Assembly (NCBI GenBank): GCA_903927025.1
Contig: CAIYLG010000035.1
Span: forward strand, 1-64,000
Source: an uncultured Armatimonadota bacterium
Lineage (GTDB): Bacteria; Armatimonadota; Fimbriimonadia; Fimbriimonadales; Fimbriimonadaceae
Direction: 5' to 3'
DNA length: 64,000 bases
Both the position numbers and the translations under genes were made by a program. Below are positions 26,000 through 34,752 of this stretch, one piece after another (within the stretch, counting starts at the first letter, position 1; each line of letters begins with the position of its first letter). The notes under the pieces are model-generated. The model was not told where the DNA came from and did not search any database. It saw only the letters and a list, made by a program, of their open reading frames with translations.

Positions 26000-27478
26000 C
26001 TACATCCCGTAGATCTCGGTGTACTTCTTGCCTAGGCCGGCGAGGTAGTCGGTGGCGTCCATGGGTTTGCCGGTGACTTTGAGGACGAGCTCCTTGGGGG
26101 TGTAGTACTTGCCTTGGGAATAGACCTTGGACTTGAGCCACTCCAGAATTGGGCCGAACTGGCCGGAGGCCATGAGTTCGTCCGTGTTCGGAATGTCCTT
26201 CTGAAGTGCGCCCCAGATCTGGTAGCTGAGGAGGTTGCCCATGGAGTAGGTCGGGAAGTAGCCGATAGAACCCATAGACCAGTGAACGTCCTGGAGACAG
26301 CCTTCCGCGTCATTGCGAGGGGTGATGCCCAGATACTCGCTGTACTTGGCGTTCCAGGCTTCCGGCATGTCCTTCACCGCAAGCTTTCCGGTGAGAACGT
26401 CCAGCTCAATCTCGAACCGAACGAGGACGTGGAGATTGTAGGTGAGCTCGTCTGCCTCGACGCGGATGTAGGAAGGCTCAACCTTGTTGATCGCCTTGTA
26501 GAAGGTATCGAGGTTGTATCCGGTGAGAGCTGGGAACTTCGCCTGAAGCGCAGGGAGGAAGTGGCTCCAGAACGGCTTGCTTCGGCCGACGATATTCTCC
26601 CAGGTGCGAGACTGGCTCTCGTGAACGCCGAGTGAAACGCCACCGGCGAGGGGAGTCAGGTCCCACTTGCTTGGGGTGCCCTGCTCGTACATGCCGTGCC
26701 CGGCCTCGTGAAGCGAGCCAAAGATGGCGCTGCCGATATACGACTTGTATCGCGTGGTCAGACGAATATCACCAACTGACCAGCCTGTGCAGAAAGGATG
26801 CGGAGCGGTGTCCTGGCGACCACGGCTGAAATCGAATCCAATCGCTTGGACCAGCATCTCCGTGAACTCAGACTGAGCCTTCTTGTCCCACTCGCCGTAC
26901 AGGGCTTTGTCATCCGTTTCGGTCTTCTCGGAGATTGCCTTTACGAGGGCAACTTGCGGACCTTTGATCGCTTCGAACATCCTTCGTGCGTCTGCCGCGG
27001 TGGCTCCCTGCTCGTACTGGTCTAGAAGCGCATCGTAAATTGATTCGGTATAGCCAAGGTATTCGGCTTCCAACCGAGCGATCTCGAACATCCGCTCCAG
27101 CGTGGGTGCGAACGACTTGAAGTCGGAGTTGGCTCTCGCCTCAACCCATTTCTCATGGGCGATGGCAGACAGTCGGGATTTCTCCTCGACGAGTGAGGTG
27201 GGCAGCTTCGTTGCCAGCGAGAGGTTGCGACGAACAACCCGCAACAGAGCTTCGTCCTCTTCACCCTCTGGCTCAGAAGTTTCGGCAAGCTTCAGGGTTT
27301 CATCGGCGACAAAGGTCTCGTGAGCCATACGGCTGAGAATGCCAATGTGCTCGGCTCTGGCATGTCCACCACCCTTTGGCATGTAGGTCTGCTGGTCCCA
27401 GTCCATGATGGTGATCGCAGCGTTGAGAGCGTTGATATCGGCAAGTCGCGTCTTCAGAGTGGTGAGGGCAGAAGCCAT
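26000..27478 (-). CDS. M32 family metallocarboxypeptidase (copy 2)
   Basis: A 492-residue zinc carboxypeptidase, paralogue of the gene at 22167-23663. The start at 27478 (MASALTTLKTRL) aligns with the start of copy 1. The zinc motif is HEAGH at residues 257-261. Shared blocks are DWDQQTYMPKGGGHA, WDLTPLAGGVSLGVHESQSR, ADELTYNLHVLVRFEIEL and DVHWSMGSIGYFPTYSMGNL. Both copies keep the catalytic residues. Divergence across the whole length suggests an old duplication rather than a recent one. Confidence 0.95.
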   Translation of the reverse strand: MASALTTLKTRLADINALNAAITIMDWDQQTYMPKGGGHARAEHIGILSRMAHETFVADETLKLAETSEPEGEEDEALLRVVRRNLSLATKLPTSLVEEKSRLSAIAHEKWVEARANSDFKSFAPTLERMFEIARLEAEYLGYTESIYDALLDQYEQGATAADARRMFEAIKGPQVALVKAISEKTETDDKALYGEWDKKAQSEFTEMLVQAIGFDFSRGRQDTAPHPFCTGWSVGDIRLTTRYKSYIGSAIFGSLHEAGHGMYEQGTPSKWDLTPLAGGVSLGVHESQSRTWENIVGRSKPFWSHFLPALQAKFPALTGYNLDTFYKAINKVEPSYIRVEADELTYNLHVLVRFEIELDVLTGKLAVKDMPEAWNAKYSEYLGITPRNDAEGCLQDVHWSMGSIGYFPTYSMGNLLSYQIWGALQKDIPNTDELMASGQFGPILEWLKSKVYSQGKYYTPKELVLKVTGKPMDATDYLAGLGKKYTEIYGM

Positions 27479-27605
27479 AGACCGGATTTTACTCCCATGG
27501 ATCATCCACGGCTTTCTGGTTGGGTCCTTGGCCGGGTTAGGCCAAAGGACCGACTGAGATTCAAAAGTTTGAATTTATCAAGCGAACATTTAAACTTCTT
27601 GTGTC

Positions 27606-27625
27606 TGAACGCAACGCTTCGTTCA
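27606..27625 (+). promoter_or_regulatory. Inverted repeat upstream of the DUF2089 gene
   Basis: TGAACG and CGTTCA form a 6-bp inverted repeat with an 8-nt centre, about 20 bp before the ATG at 27646. The position fits an operator or autoregulatory site of the following DUF2089 protein. Only symmetry and position support this. Confidence 0.3.
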
Positions 27626-27645
27626 AATTCTCGTAATATTGCTCA

Positions 27646-28047
27646 ATGGGTAAGGACAAATACCATAAGGTTCCCGCTCAAGACCCGGTGACGGGTGGCG
27701 AACTCTACATCAGCGAAGTCGCCAGCGAGGAAAGCGGAATAACGATTCGTGGGAAATTCGAGATTCCCCGATACGCACGTCTAGAGCCTGAACAGCAGAA
27801 GTTTCTAGAGACCTTCCTTCGATGCCGAGGGATGCTAAACAGTGTGGAGCGCGAACTTGGTATCAGCTACCCCACCGTCCGTGCCCGGCTAGACGGCCTC
27901 CTTGAGGCGCTGGACCTGCACCCGGCAAAGGAAGAGCCGCTCAAGCGGGAGAAATCCTCGGAAAAGAAGCGTAAGGTTTTGGATCAGCTTGAAAAGGGCG
28001 AAATAACCGCTGAGGAAGCAAAAGAGCGGTTAGGAGTTTTGAATTGA
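27646..28047 (+). CDS. DUF2089 family protein (HTH-like)
   Basis: A 133-residue protein of the DUF2089 family, likely a small regulator. Family blocks are KFEIPRYARLEPEQQKFLETF and a helix-turn-helix-like LNSVERELGISYPTVRARLDGLLEALDL (about residues 66-93). The C-terminal QLEKGEITAEEAKERL is a short helical hairpin of the kind that also begins the next protein. It overlaps that gene by 4 nt (TTGA at 28044-28047). In other bacteria, this pairing with a DUF4097 protein is linked to envelope stress, but that is an inference here. Confidence 0.85.
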   Translation: MGKDKYHKVPAQDPVTGGELYISEVASEESGITIRGKFEIPRYARLEPEQQKFLETFLRCRGMLNSVERELGISYPTVRARLDGLLEALDLHPAKEEPLKREKSSEKKRKVLDQLEKGEITAEEAKERLGVLN

Positions 28048-29249
28048 GGGAAGAAGTTCAGAGAATCAGCAAGCTTGTGGCGGACGGAAAGCTCAGTCCT
28101 GAGGACGCCGCGAGCCTCATCGACGCATTTTATGAGTCGGATCGAATCGAAGAGGCAGAGAATGCAGGCGCCGTGCCGCCACCTCCACCTCCTACCGAAG
28201 ATGTGAAGAAGTCCGCAAGGGACCCGTTCAAGTCACTCGTGGAGTCCATCGAGAAGATGACGAAGGAAGGGCTTGAGACGGTCGACTGGACCGAAGTTTC
28301 CAAGCACGCTCGGCAGTCGGCAAAGAAGGGTCTTGACCACCTGAAGTCAGGCATCGAAGATCTCAGCAAGGGCAAAGTCAATATGGCGTGGCTGCTCACC
28401 AGCGAGGAGCGAGAAGTCACTCTTCCTCTCACGCTGCCCAACGGAAAGACTTTGAAGATCGAGAATCGATCGGGCGAAGTCAAAGTAGTTGGCGGGTTTG
28501 ACGTGGGAAGCGTCAGCGCTCATGCCAGGTTCCGCGGCTCGACCTCGGATGAGGCTAAGGCCAAAGCCGATGCCTACACTCTAATCATCGAGGAAAGCGA
28601 TCACATCGTTGAGATTCGACAGCCAGACGTCAACGGACTCACAGTTGATATCGAAGTTCAGCTCCCCGGCCACGGCAACGTCAACGTAACCTCGGAATCC
28701 GGCAACATCCAGTTGGTGGATACCCAGGGCAGCAGCCGCATTGAAGGCAAGTCCGGAAATGTGACGCTGCGCGGCCTTCATGGAATCGTGGAAGTCGTCA
28801 CGGCAAGTGGCAATGTCTCGGTGGAAGACACCGAGGGTGCTTCCCTATCGTTGGAAAATCGGTCCGGCAATATTCGGGCAGCGCGCATCAAGGGCAACCT
28901 GAAGGCGCGAACCGCCTCGGGAGACATCACCGTGACCAATAGCAGCGGAAAGGTCATCTCCCTGGAGACTGCCTCTGGAAACGTGACCGTGGACTTGGAC
29001 GAACCGGTAACGGGAACTCTGAATGTGCGAACGGTGGAGGGAGATACGCTGGCAGCCATTCCTGACGGAAGCGACTGCCGAGTCAGCCTCTCGACGCTCC
29101 GCGGTTCGGTGAGCACAGGAATCGAACTCCATGACCGAGCCGGCAGCGAGTCTCGTGTCACGGGACGGATTGGAGAGGGCAATGGCAGCCTCGACATAAG
29201 CGCAGTGTCTGGCAACATCACCATCGAACTCCGCGATCAAGTCTCCTGA
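28044..29249 (+). CDS. DUF4097 beta-strand repeat protein
   Basis: A 401-residue protein starting at TTG. The N-terminus (1-30) has the helical hairpin ISKLVADGKLSPEDAASLID. A Pro-rich linker (about 45-55) and a helical region follow. From about residue 125 a right-handed beta-solenoid of DUF4097 repeats begins, with units such as VTSESGNIQLVDTQGSSRIEG and TASGDITVTNSSGKVISLETA. No signal peptide or membrane helix is visible. It is translationally coupled to the DUF2089 gene and followed by a strong terminator. Confidence 0.85.
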   Translation: MREEVQRISKLVADGKLSPEDAASLIDAFYESDRIEEAENAGAVPPPPPPTEDVKKSARDPFKSLVESIEKMTKEGLETVDWTEVSKHARQSAKKGLDHLKSGIEDLSKGKVNMAWLLTSEEREVTLPLTLPNGKTLKIENRSGEVKVVGGFDVGSVSAHARFRGSTSDEAKAKADAYTLIIEESDHIVEIRQPDVNGLTVDIEVQLPGHGNVNVTSESGNIQLVDTQGSSRIEGKSGNVTLRGLHGIVEVVTASGNVSVEDTEGASLSLENRSGNIRAARIKGNLKARTASGDITVTNSSGKVISLETASGNVTVDLDEPVTGTLNVRTVEGDTLAAIPDGSDCRVSLSTLRGSVSTGIELHDRAGSESRVTGRIGEGNGSLDISAVSGNITIELRDQVS

Positions 29250-29257
29250 AACGCACC

Positions 29258-29304
29258 AAGTCCCCCATTGGCGCCTTGAATGGCCCAATGGGGGACTTTT
29301 TATT
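29258..29304. terminator. Strong bidirectional intrinsic terminator
   Basis: AAGTCCCCCATTGG (29258-29271) pairs with CCAATGGGGGACTT (29284-29297) in a 14-bp perfect stem, followed by TTTTTATT. On the minus strand an A-rich run also precedes a T run, so it can serve the halogenase-like gene that ends at 29300. Confidence 0.88.
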
Positions 29305-31006
29305 GGTTTGGCTGGTTCCAGCGAACGTTGGTTTTTCGCCGTTCCAACGGCATGATTGGCGATTCAGGATCGTATGTGGCCGTAATCCAGCCGTCATGGA
29401 TCATTGCCTCCATCACTTCAGGAACCCACGCCATGTGCTGAAGAAAACCGGGATTCGAAGCATTTCGCTGAGCACCCATTCTCAAGATGGCATTGATATC
29501 CTGAAGCCGGTGAGCGTGCTGAAGGGCCAGCATAATCATGCTCACCGCCCCGCCTACCGGTAGCTTGTGGTCCCCACGAACGTATGCCTCGCGCTTGGTG
29601 ACGGTTCCATCCTTGTAGATGGCCAATTCCTTTTTCGTCGCACCCTCGAGATTTAAGCGAAGTACGTTGTATGTCTCGAATGGCGATTTCGCATCCAGGT
29701 CAGAGAGGTACTGGCTGCTTTCCATCAGGAAATCGATGGAGTATCCACCGATTCCAAGGCGTGACTCCTGACTGATAAAGCCGCCCTGCGCAAGCCAAGC
29801 CCAGGCCTTATCCGGCGAGAGATCCAAACCAACATTCTTTGCCAGTTCAGAGGTGAACTCCTTGAGTTCCTTGAACTGCGAGTTCGCGGTGTACCAATAG
29901 TCCGCGAACCGAATATGGGTCATGATCCTTTCCCGTTGCCGGCTGTTGAACTGCTGCTTAAGCCAAGCAGCGTCGTTTTGGCCCTTCAGCAGGTCGAGAA
30001 TGGTGTAGGCCGCTTCTCTGCCTCCGAGGTGAGTCATCGTCAGTCCGGCAGATAGAATTGGATCTGCAAATCCAGCGCTCTCTCCAACAAGGAACCAGTT
30101 CTCACCGCAAATTCTGTCGGCCACAAAAGACCAATCCTTGGTCGTTTGAAGGCTCTGCTCGCTGGTTGCGCTCTTCATCAGGGAAACGATCAGCGGATCC
30201 TCGGCGAGTGCCTTTGCGTAGAGTTCGTCCGGCTTTAAACCTGACTTTTTATAGTATTCGGCAGGAACGACGAGGCCAACGCTCGTCCGCGTTGGGCCGA
30301 TGGGAATGAACCAGATCCAGCCATATCCAAGGCTCATGATGTAGACCCGGGTTCCACCAACACCAACTTTCACAGCCCATTCCGTGTTCTGCCAGTAGTC
30401 CCAGATTGCGATGTTGTGGAGAGTCGTCGGAGAGTCTGACTGGACGCCCAGTGCCCGGCGCATGATCCCTGAATGTCCAGATGCGTCAATGTAGTATTTG
30501 GCCCGAATCTGTGATCCGTCGTCAAGGTCCAGATGGTCAACGGAGTCTCCATCCGTGTGAATCTTAACCACCTTGCGAGGCTGAAGCACCTCGCATCCAC
30601 GCTCCTTGGCATGATTCAGAAGGATATCGTCGTAAATTGCTCGATCGACTTGAAAGGCAGTCCGCTTGCGCTGGCCCTCAAGCTTTCCGGGACGAGGAAG
30701 ATCCTCGAACTGCTCCCCAGTTAGGAAGTCAAAATCCCAAAGCTCGGGGCTCTTGCCCCACCGATAGGTCGCCCCGACCTTGACCGGAAAGTTGGCTGCC
30801 TCAATCTTGTCCCAGCAGTCCATCTCCTCCAGAATTCCGGTGATAGGCGGCAAAAGGCTCTCGCCAACGTGGTCCCTGGGAAAAGTATCTCGCTCAACAA
30901 TAACCACTCGCAAATCAGGCGCGTACTGCTTGAGAAGTGCTCCTGTTGTGGCTCCGCCCGGGCCGCCCCCGACGATTGCTACATCAAAGTCAAAAGTTAA
31001 GCTCAC
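29300..31006 (-). CDS. Flavin-dependent halogenase-like oxidoreductase (paralogue A)
   Basis: A 568-residue FAD protein of the tryptophan-halogenase-like superfamily. The FAD motif is GGGPGGAT (13-20). PRDHVGESLLP (43-53) and NFPVKVGATYRWG (72-84) follow, with K76 at the place of the halogenase catalytic lysine. The W-x-W-x-I-P motif is WIWFIP (230-235), and FADPILSAG at 313-321 matches the F-x-x-P-x-x-S-x-G motif of the family. The FPxK-GATYRWG form resembles halogenases acting on phenols or carrier-bound substrates more than the tryptophan enzymes. No flavin reductase or biosynthetic cluster is adjacent. It has two paralogues at 55630 and 57420. Halogenation is inferred, and a plain monooxygenase or reductase is possible. 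Confidence 0.75.
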   Translation of the reverse strand: MSLTFDFDVAIVGGGPGGATTGALLKQYAPDLRVVIVERDTFPRDHVGESLLPPITGILEEMDCWDKIEAANFPVKVGATYRWGKSPELWDFDFLTGEQFEDLPRPGKLEGQRKRTAFQVDRAIYDDILLNHAKERGCEVLQPRKVVKIHTDGDSVDHLDLDDGSQIRAKYYIDASGHSGIMRRALGVQSDSPTTLHNIAIWDYWQNTEWAVKVGVGGTRVYIMSLGYGWIWFIPIGPTRTSVGLVVPAEYYKKSGLKPDELYAKALAEDPLIVSLMKSATSEQSLQTTKDWSFVADRICGENWFLVGESAGFADPILSAGLTMTHLGGREAAYTILDLLKGQNDAAWLKQQFNSRQRERIMTHIRFADYWYTANSQFKELKEFTSELAKNVGLDLSPDKAWAWLAQGGFISQESRLGIGGYSIDFLMESSQYLSDLDAKSPFETYNVLRLNLEGATKKELAIYKDGTVTKREAYVRGDHKLPVGGAVSMIMLALQHAHRLQDINAILRMGAQRNASNPGFLQHMAWVPEVMEAMIHDGWITATYDPESPIMPLERRKTNVRWNQPNQ

Positions 31007-31205
31007 TTATGCATTCTATGATGAAGTGTAAGAGTTTACTAGGAGAAAATTCTAAACACCGCTGGTATTTTAGTGTTCCTCACACCATCCCTCAAGCCCC
31101 GTTGATATTTATTCTTAATCTAGCCTTCATGAATTGAACTTGCAATTCCGGAATGTTGAGGAGATTTCAGTTTCGATCGTTTTTTAACGCATGAGCCGGT
31201 TCCTC

Positions 31206-31234
31206 TTTTCAGATGCGAAAGCGATCTGTATAAT
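31206..31234 (+). promoter_or_regulatory. Sigma-70-like promoter candidate
   Basis: -35 TTTTCA at 31206-31211 and -10 TATAAT at 31229-31234, with a 17-nt spacer. It points towards the lipoprotein gene at 31605 and would give a 5' leader of about 360 nt. Confidence 0.5.
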
Positions 31235-31604
31235 GCGATCCGAGGACCTGCCAACGGAATAAATCATTCGGCCGGAGCCCAAGGACCTCTTCATGCATAG
31301 TTGTCACGGACCTGCGAACGACGTTCGCGGGGACTTTGCTCAGGCTGAGCGAATTGTTGACTCGGTTGACGGACTTTTTTCCGCAACTGCATTCCGTTCT
31401 GGATTGTCTGCGCCTTCGCGGATACCTCAGCTAGCCAAGCGAAAACGCCAGTAGGCGCCGTACAGCGGACTTGCGCCTGAATTTTGGGCCGGTGCCTGCG
31501 TAACGCACCCAACCGAGGCGCATCACACTTCGCGAGGCTTATCGCCACTCCTAATTGATTTCGACTTCCGTGCCAATTTCGACGACTCTGCATTACCAAT
31601 CCCT
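31235..31604 (+). other. Long structured leader or small RNA region
   Basis: No gene is recognised in the 598-bp gap between the halogenase-like gene and the lipoprotein gene. Downstream of the promoter candidate, several hairpins are visible: GCGAAC-GAC-GTTCGC (about 31314-31328), GCTCAG-CTGAGC (about 31338-31350) and others around 31405-31420. The region may be a long 5' untranslated leader, a riboswitch-like element or an independent RNA. I could not match it to tmRNA, RNase P, 6S or SRP RNA. Confidence 0.35.
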
Positions 31605-31796
31605 ATGCCTAATCCATCCAAACCCATCTCTGTTTCGGTTCGTGCGGGAGCCCTCATGCTCCTCGGGGCCGTGACAGTCTTTTTCATCGCGGGCTGCGCG
31701 CGCCAAGCAAATGAAACTGAGCAGAAAGCTACTCAAAAGTTTTATCAGCACAGCGACTCGAAGCCCGATCCGTTCCTGCCCAAGAAGGACGACTAG
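31605..31796 (+). CDS. Small lipoprotein, 63 aa
   Basis: A predicted lipoprotein with a charged N-terminus, the hydrophobic core ALMLLGAVTVFFIAGC and the lipidated Cys at about residue 31. A short hydrophilic mature part ends PDPFLPKKDD. Function unknown. It is 64 bp upstream of a prepilin-like gene. In this kind of genome, small membrane-anchored proteins often precede such prepilin genes, and the same order occurs at 54088-55525. Confidence 0.7.
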   Translation: MPNPSKPISVSVRAGALMLLGAVTVFFIAGCARQANETEQKATQKFYQHSDSKPDPFLPKKDD

Positions 31797-31860
31797 GCCA
31801 ACGTTGGCTTAGCTCCAAATTCAATTCTCTCTCGTTAAGTTAATTCTATTGGTTGATATC

Positions 31861-32778
31861 ATGAAAAAAGCCTTTACTCTTATCGAGCTGCTCGTGGTCA
31901 TAGCGATCATCGCTATCCTGGCGGCAATCTTGTTCCCAGTCTTCGCCCAAGCCAAAGAGGCCGCCAAGAAGACTGCCTGTCTCAGCAACACCAAGCAGAT
32001 GGGTCTTGCCCTTCTGATGTACGGCGGAGACAACGATGACGGTTATCCCACTTGGTCGGACTTTTACGGCCTGTACACCTCCACCACTAACCTGACCACT
32101 CGCTACAACACGGCGGCAACACTGGCGGCAATGGGTGGATCCAACGGACCTCAGTTTTACTGGGATGCTCACCTTTTGCCCTATGTGAAGGACGGCACAC
32201 CCCAGTCAAGCGGATACGGCGGTGTTTGGCACTGCCCGTCTGATCCCAAGCCGCTGTCGCTACGAAGCATGGGACTGAGCCAGTGCTTCACGTACGTCTG
32301 CCAGAGTTCCAGCAGCCTTGCGTACGTATGGCGGAACGCCAATGACGTGGTACGCCCCTCAAATACGATTTTTGCAGGTGATGCGGGTGAAGCTGGAATG
32401 ATCGGTCGTCCCCAAAACTTTTTCAGCTACTACGATACGTACAAGCTGAACGGGATTCCCAACACCGCCACAACCGGCACAAGCGATGGCTACTATGATC
32501 GCGAAGCGCCAAATAGACATGGCGGCGGCGGTCTCACTGGTTCGGCCAACTACACTTACTGCGACGGTCACTCCAAGACTCAGCAGCTTGCGAAGACGTT
32601 CTACTGGCCAACGGGAACACCGCACATTGCCAACAACACCGATAAGGGCCATGCCCGCTGTATCACCGGCAATGTCTGGACAGTCACGGATGCCGAAGCA
32701 GCCGATCAGGCCTACTATGCCATCTACGTGTACAGCGTTGCCTGTACACTCGACAGCGGCGTTCAGCCGCAGTACTAG
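31861..32778 (+). CDS. Prepilin-type N-terminal methylation protein (DUF1559-like), copy 1
   Basis: A 305-residue pseudopilin-like protein. The type III signal MKKA^[15 protein letters not shown] has the prepilin peptidase site before Phe5 and Glu at +5 of the mature chain. Then come [19 protein letters not shown] and a large extracellular domain. The C-terminal H-x-GG block [20 protein letters not shown] is typical of DUF1559-like proteins. It is probably exported and anchored by its N-terminal helix, perhaps as a minor pilin or surface sensor. No pilus assembly genes are in the window. Confidence 0.88.
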   Translation: MKKAFTLIELLVVIAIIAILAAILFPVFAQAKEAAKKTACLSNTKQMGLALLMYGGDNDDGYPTWSDFYGLYTSTTNLTTRYNTAATLAAMGGSNGPQFYWDAHLLPYVKDGTPQSSGYGGVWHCPSDPKPLSLRSMGLSQCFTYVCQSSSSLAYVWRNANDVVRPSNTIFAGDAGEAGMIGRPQNFFSYYDTYKLNGIPNTATTGTSDGYYDREAPNRHGGGGLTGSANYTYCDGHSKTQQLAKTFYWPTGTPHIANNTDKGHARCITGNVWTVTDAEAADQAYYAIYVYSVACTLDSGVQPQY

Positions 32779-32793
32779 TCCGCAGGACTGTAG

Positions 32794-32830
32794 CAGACGA
32801 CCCTCCTGAATTCTCCAGGAGGGTCGTCTG
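32794..32830 (+). terminator. Hairpin terminator after prepilin copy 1
   Basis: CAGACGACCCTCCTG and CAGGAGGGTCGTCTG form a 15-bp perfect stem with a 7-nt loop, 15 bp after the stop codon. No long T run follows, so termination efficiency is uncertain. Confidence 0.65.
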
Positions 32831-32866
32831 CATTTCAGAATGTCGTTTAAGCATCATGGATGAGAC

Positions 32867-34231
32867 ATGGCATCGGCAGATATGTCTGGCGAACAGGTGA
32901 CGCGACATCTCGCGCTAGCCCAGAGGGCCTTTGAACAAGGTGCGACTGGCACCGCAGAGGCCAACTTTCGCTGTGCTGTTCAACTTTCGCCTGGCCACGC
33001 AGAGGCGAGGTTTGGATTGGCACTCGCTCTCTCGAAAGCGGAAAAGCACTCCGAAAGCATCGAACATCTGCTTGAGTCCCTTTCGATCCAGCCAAACAAT
33101 CCGACGGGTTGGATCCTGCTGAGCAGTCTCTTCCAGCGCTCAGGAAACTTTGAGGATGCTATTCAAGCGAGCAAGAGGGCGTCCGAACTCGCACCCACCT
33201 TGTCCCGACCGCTGGTCGATATCACCGCCTGCCGAAAAGTGACGGATCTCGATCAGCCGCTGATTGCCTCCCTTGAAGCGATGGCGAATGACCAGGGTAG
33301 GACCGCTGGGGAGAGAATCAGCATCGAATATGCGCTTGGAAAGGCTAGGCTTGACCTCAAACAAGCCGAATCAGCCATCTGGCACTTCAACACTGCAAAC
33401 AAATTGGGAAGCCAACTCGTTTCCCCGCACGAACGCTATCGCACCGAAGCTGAATCTGAAGCAGCAGAGGCCGTAATCCAGCGATTCACACCTTCATTTC
33501 TAGAGCAGTTCAGCGGCTCAGGATCTGATTCTGAGCTCCCAGTTTTCATCGTGGGCATGATTCGGTCGGGGACCACTCTGTTGGACGCGATGTTGGCTAG
33601 CCACCCCCTCATTGGCTCGGCCGGGGAGCTTCGATTTTGGGAGGAACGGGCCACCGGCCTTTTGACGCGAGCCTATCGCGGCAATCTCCAGTCTGCGGAT
33701 ATTCGGCAGGCGGCCGATGAATTCAGGAGGCTCCTGAGAAGCTCAAGCTATGCCTCCAAACGGGTTATCGACAAGATGCCGGTGAACTACCAGCACGTGG
33801 GTCTCATTCGCATGGCATTCCCCAACGCGAGGTTCATTCACTGCAAACGGCATCCGGTGGACACCTGTCTTTCCATCTTCTTCACCGACTTCGGTCCGGA
33901 GCCACCGCGGTTCGCGTTCAGCCGTCCCTCCATCGTTCACGCCTACCGAACCTATCAGCGGTTTATGGAACATTGGAAGTGCGTGGTGCCAGCCGATCGA
34001 ATCCAAGAAGTGAACTACTCAGACCTGATTCTCAATCGCGAAGAGACCCTCCATGACCTGATCCAGTTTCTGGAGTTGGAGTGGAATGAAGACGTGCTCC
34101 ATCACGAAAACTCCTCTGCGCCCATCCAAACTCCCAGCCGCTGGCAGGCGCGACAGCCGGTTTACAGCTCGTCTCTGGATCGCTGGAAGCAGTTTGAGCC
34201 CTGGTTAGAAGAATTCAGCGAACTCTTGTAA
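32867..34231 (+). CDS. TPR-sulfotransferase fusion
   Basis: A 454-residue protein. Residues 10-110 form TPR-like helical repeats (GTAEANFRCAVQLSPGHAEA and SIEHLLESLSIQPNNPTGW). The C-terminal half (about 225-450) is a sulfotransferase domain. The PAPS phosphate-binding loop is VGMIRSGTTLLDAML (229-243), and a 3'-phosphate-binding region lies near HCKRHPVDTCLSIFF. Such TPR-sulfotransferases (Sulfotransfer_3) are common in environmental bacteria and modify sugars or proteins. No signal peptide is visible, so action in the cytoplasm is expected. The gene appears monocistronic. Confidence 0.88.
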   Translation: MASADMSGEQVTRHLALAQRAFEQGATGTAEANFRCAVQLSPGHAEARFGLALALSKAEKHSESIEHLLESLSIQPNNPTGWILLSSLFQRSGNFEDAIQASKRASELAPTLSRPLVDITACRKVTDLDQPLIASLEAMANDQGRTAGERISIEYALGKARLDLKQAESAIWHFNTANKLGSQLVSPHERYRTEAESEAAEAVIQRFTPSFLEQFSGSGSDSELPVFIVGMIRSGTTLLDAMLASHPLIGSAGELRFWEERATGLLTRAYRGNLQSADIRQAADEFRRLLRSSSYASKRVIDKMPVNYQHVGLIRMAFPNARFIHCKRHPVDTCLSIFFTDFGPEPPRFAFSRPSIVHAYRTYQRFMEHWKCVVPADRIQEVNYSDLILNREETLHDLIQFLELEWNEDVLHHENSSAPIQTPSRWQARQPVYSSSLDRWKQFEPWLEEFSELL

Positions 34232-34287
34232 TCCTGAACCCAACGTTGGCACCTCCTAGAGGGAAATTGGTAGGATGATGGTCATCC

Positions 34288-34752
34288 ATGCGCTACTGGC
34301 TGATGAAATCGGAACCTGACTCTTACTCGATTGATGACCTTGCCGCAAAGAGCCCCGCAATGTGGGAGGGATGCCGCAACTACACAGTAAGGAACTTCTT
34401 CAGGGACTCCATGAGCGTTGGAGACATGGCGTTCTTCTACAACTCAAACTCGAATCCAAGCGGGATTGCGGGCCTCATGCGGATTGTGAGCGAGGCGTAT
34501 CCGGACCCCACACAGTTTGACCCTAGTAGCCACTACTTCGACGCTAAGAGTCCGATGGACGCGCCTCGCTGGCTGCTCCGCGACGTTGCTTTCGTTCAAA
34601 AATTCGACCGAGTGATTTCACTGGCAGAGCTTCGAGAAATCCCTGGCCTTCAGGGAATGGAAGTTGTGAAGAGAGGTCAGCGACTCAGCGTTCTTCCTGT
34701 CACCGAGGCTGAATGGCAGATCATCATGGAGCTACCCGGACTCGGCGGCTAG
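34288..34752 (+). CDS. EVE domain protein
   Basis: A 154-residue single-domain EVE protein, related to PUA folds that bind modified bases. It begins with the family signature MRYWLMKSEPDSYSIDDLA. VRNFFRDSMSVGDMAFFYNSN, WLLRDVAFVQKF and GQRLSVLPVTEAEWQII follow. Role is not settled. Relatives bind methylated or hypermodified cytosine, or are associated with toxin-antitoxin or restriction genes, but none is adjacent. Its 3' end overlaps the convergent deacetylase-like gene by 21 nt. Confidence 0.9.
   Translation: MRYWLMKSEPDSYSIDDLAAKSPAMWEGCRNYTVRNFFRDSMSVGDMAFFYNSNSNPSGIAGLMRIVSEAYPDPTQFDPSSHYFDAKSPMDAPRWLLRDVAFVQKFDRVISLAELREIPGLQGMEVVKRGQRLSVLPVTEAEWQIIMELPGLGG

Noticed and set aside
31291-31599. 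Minus-strand frame ending in RDNYA, reminiscent of a tmRNA tag
   Set aside because: A tmRNA tag should end in ALAA or a similar degradation tail, and no tRNA-like acceptor, ACCA end or paired 5'/3' ends were found.
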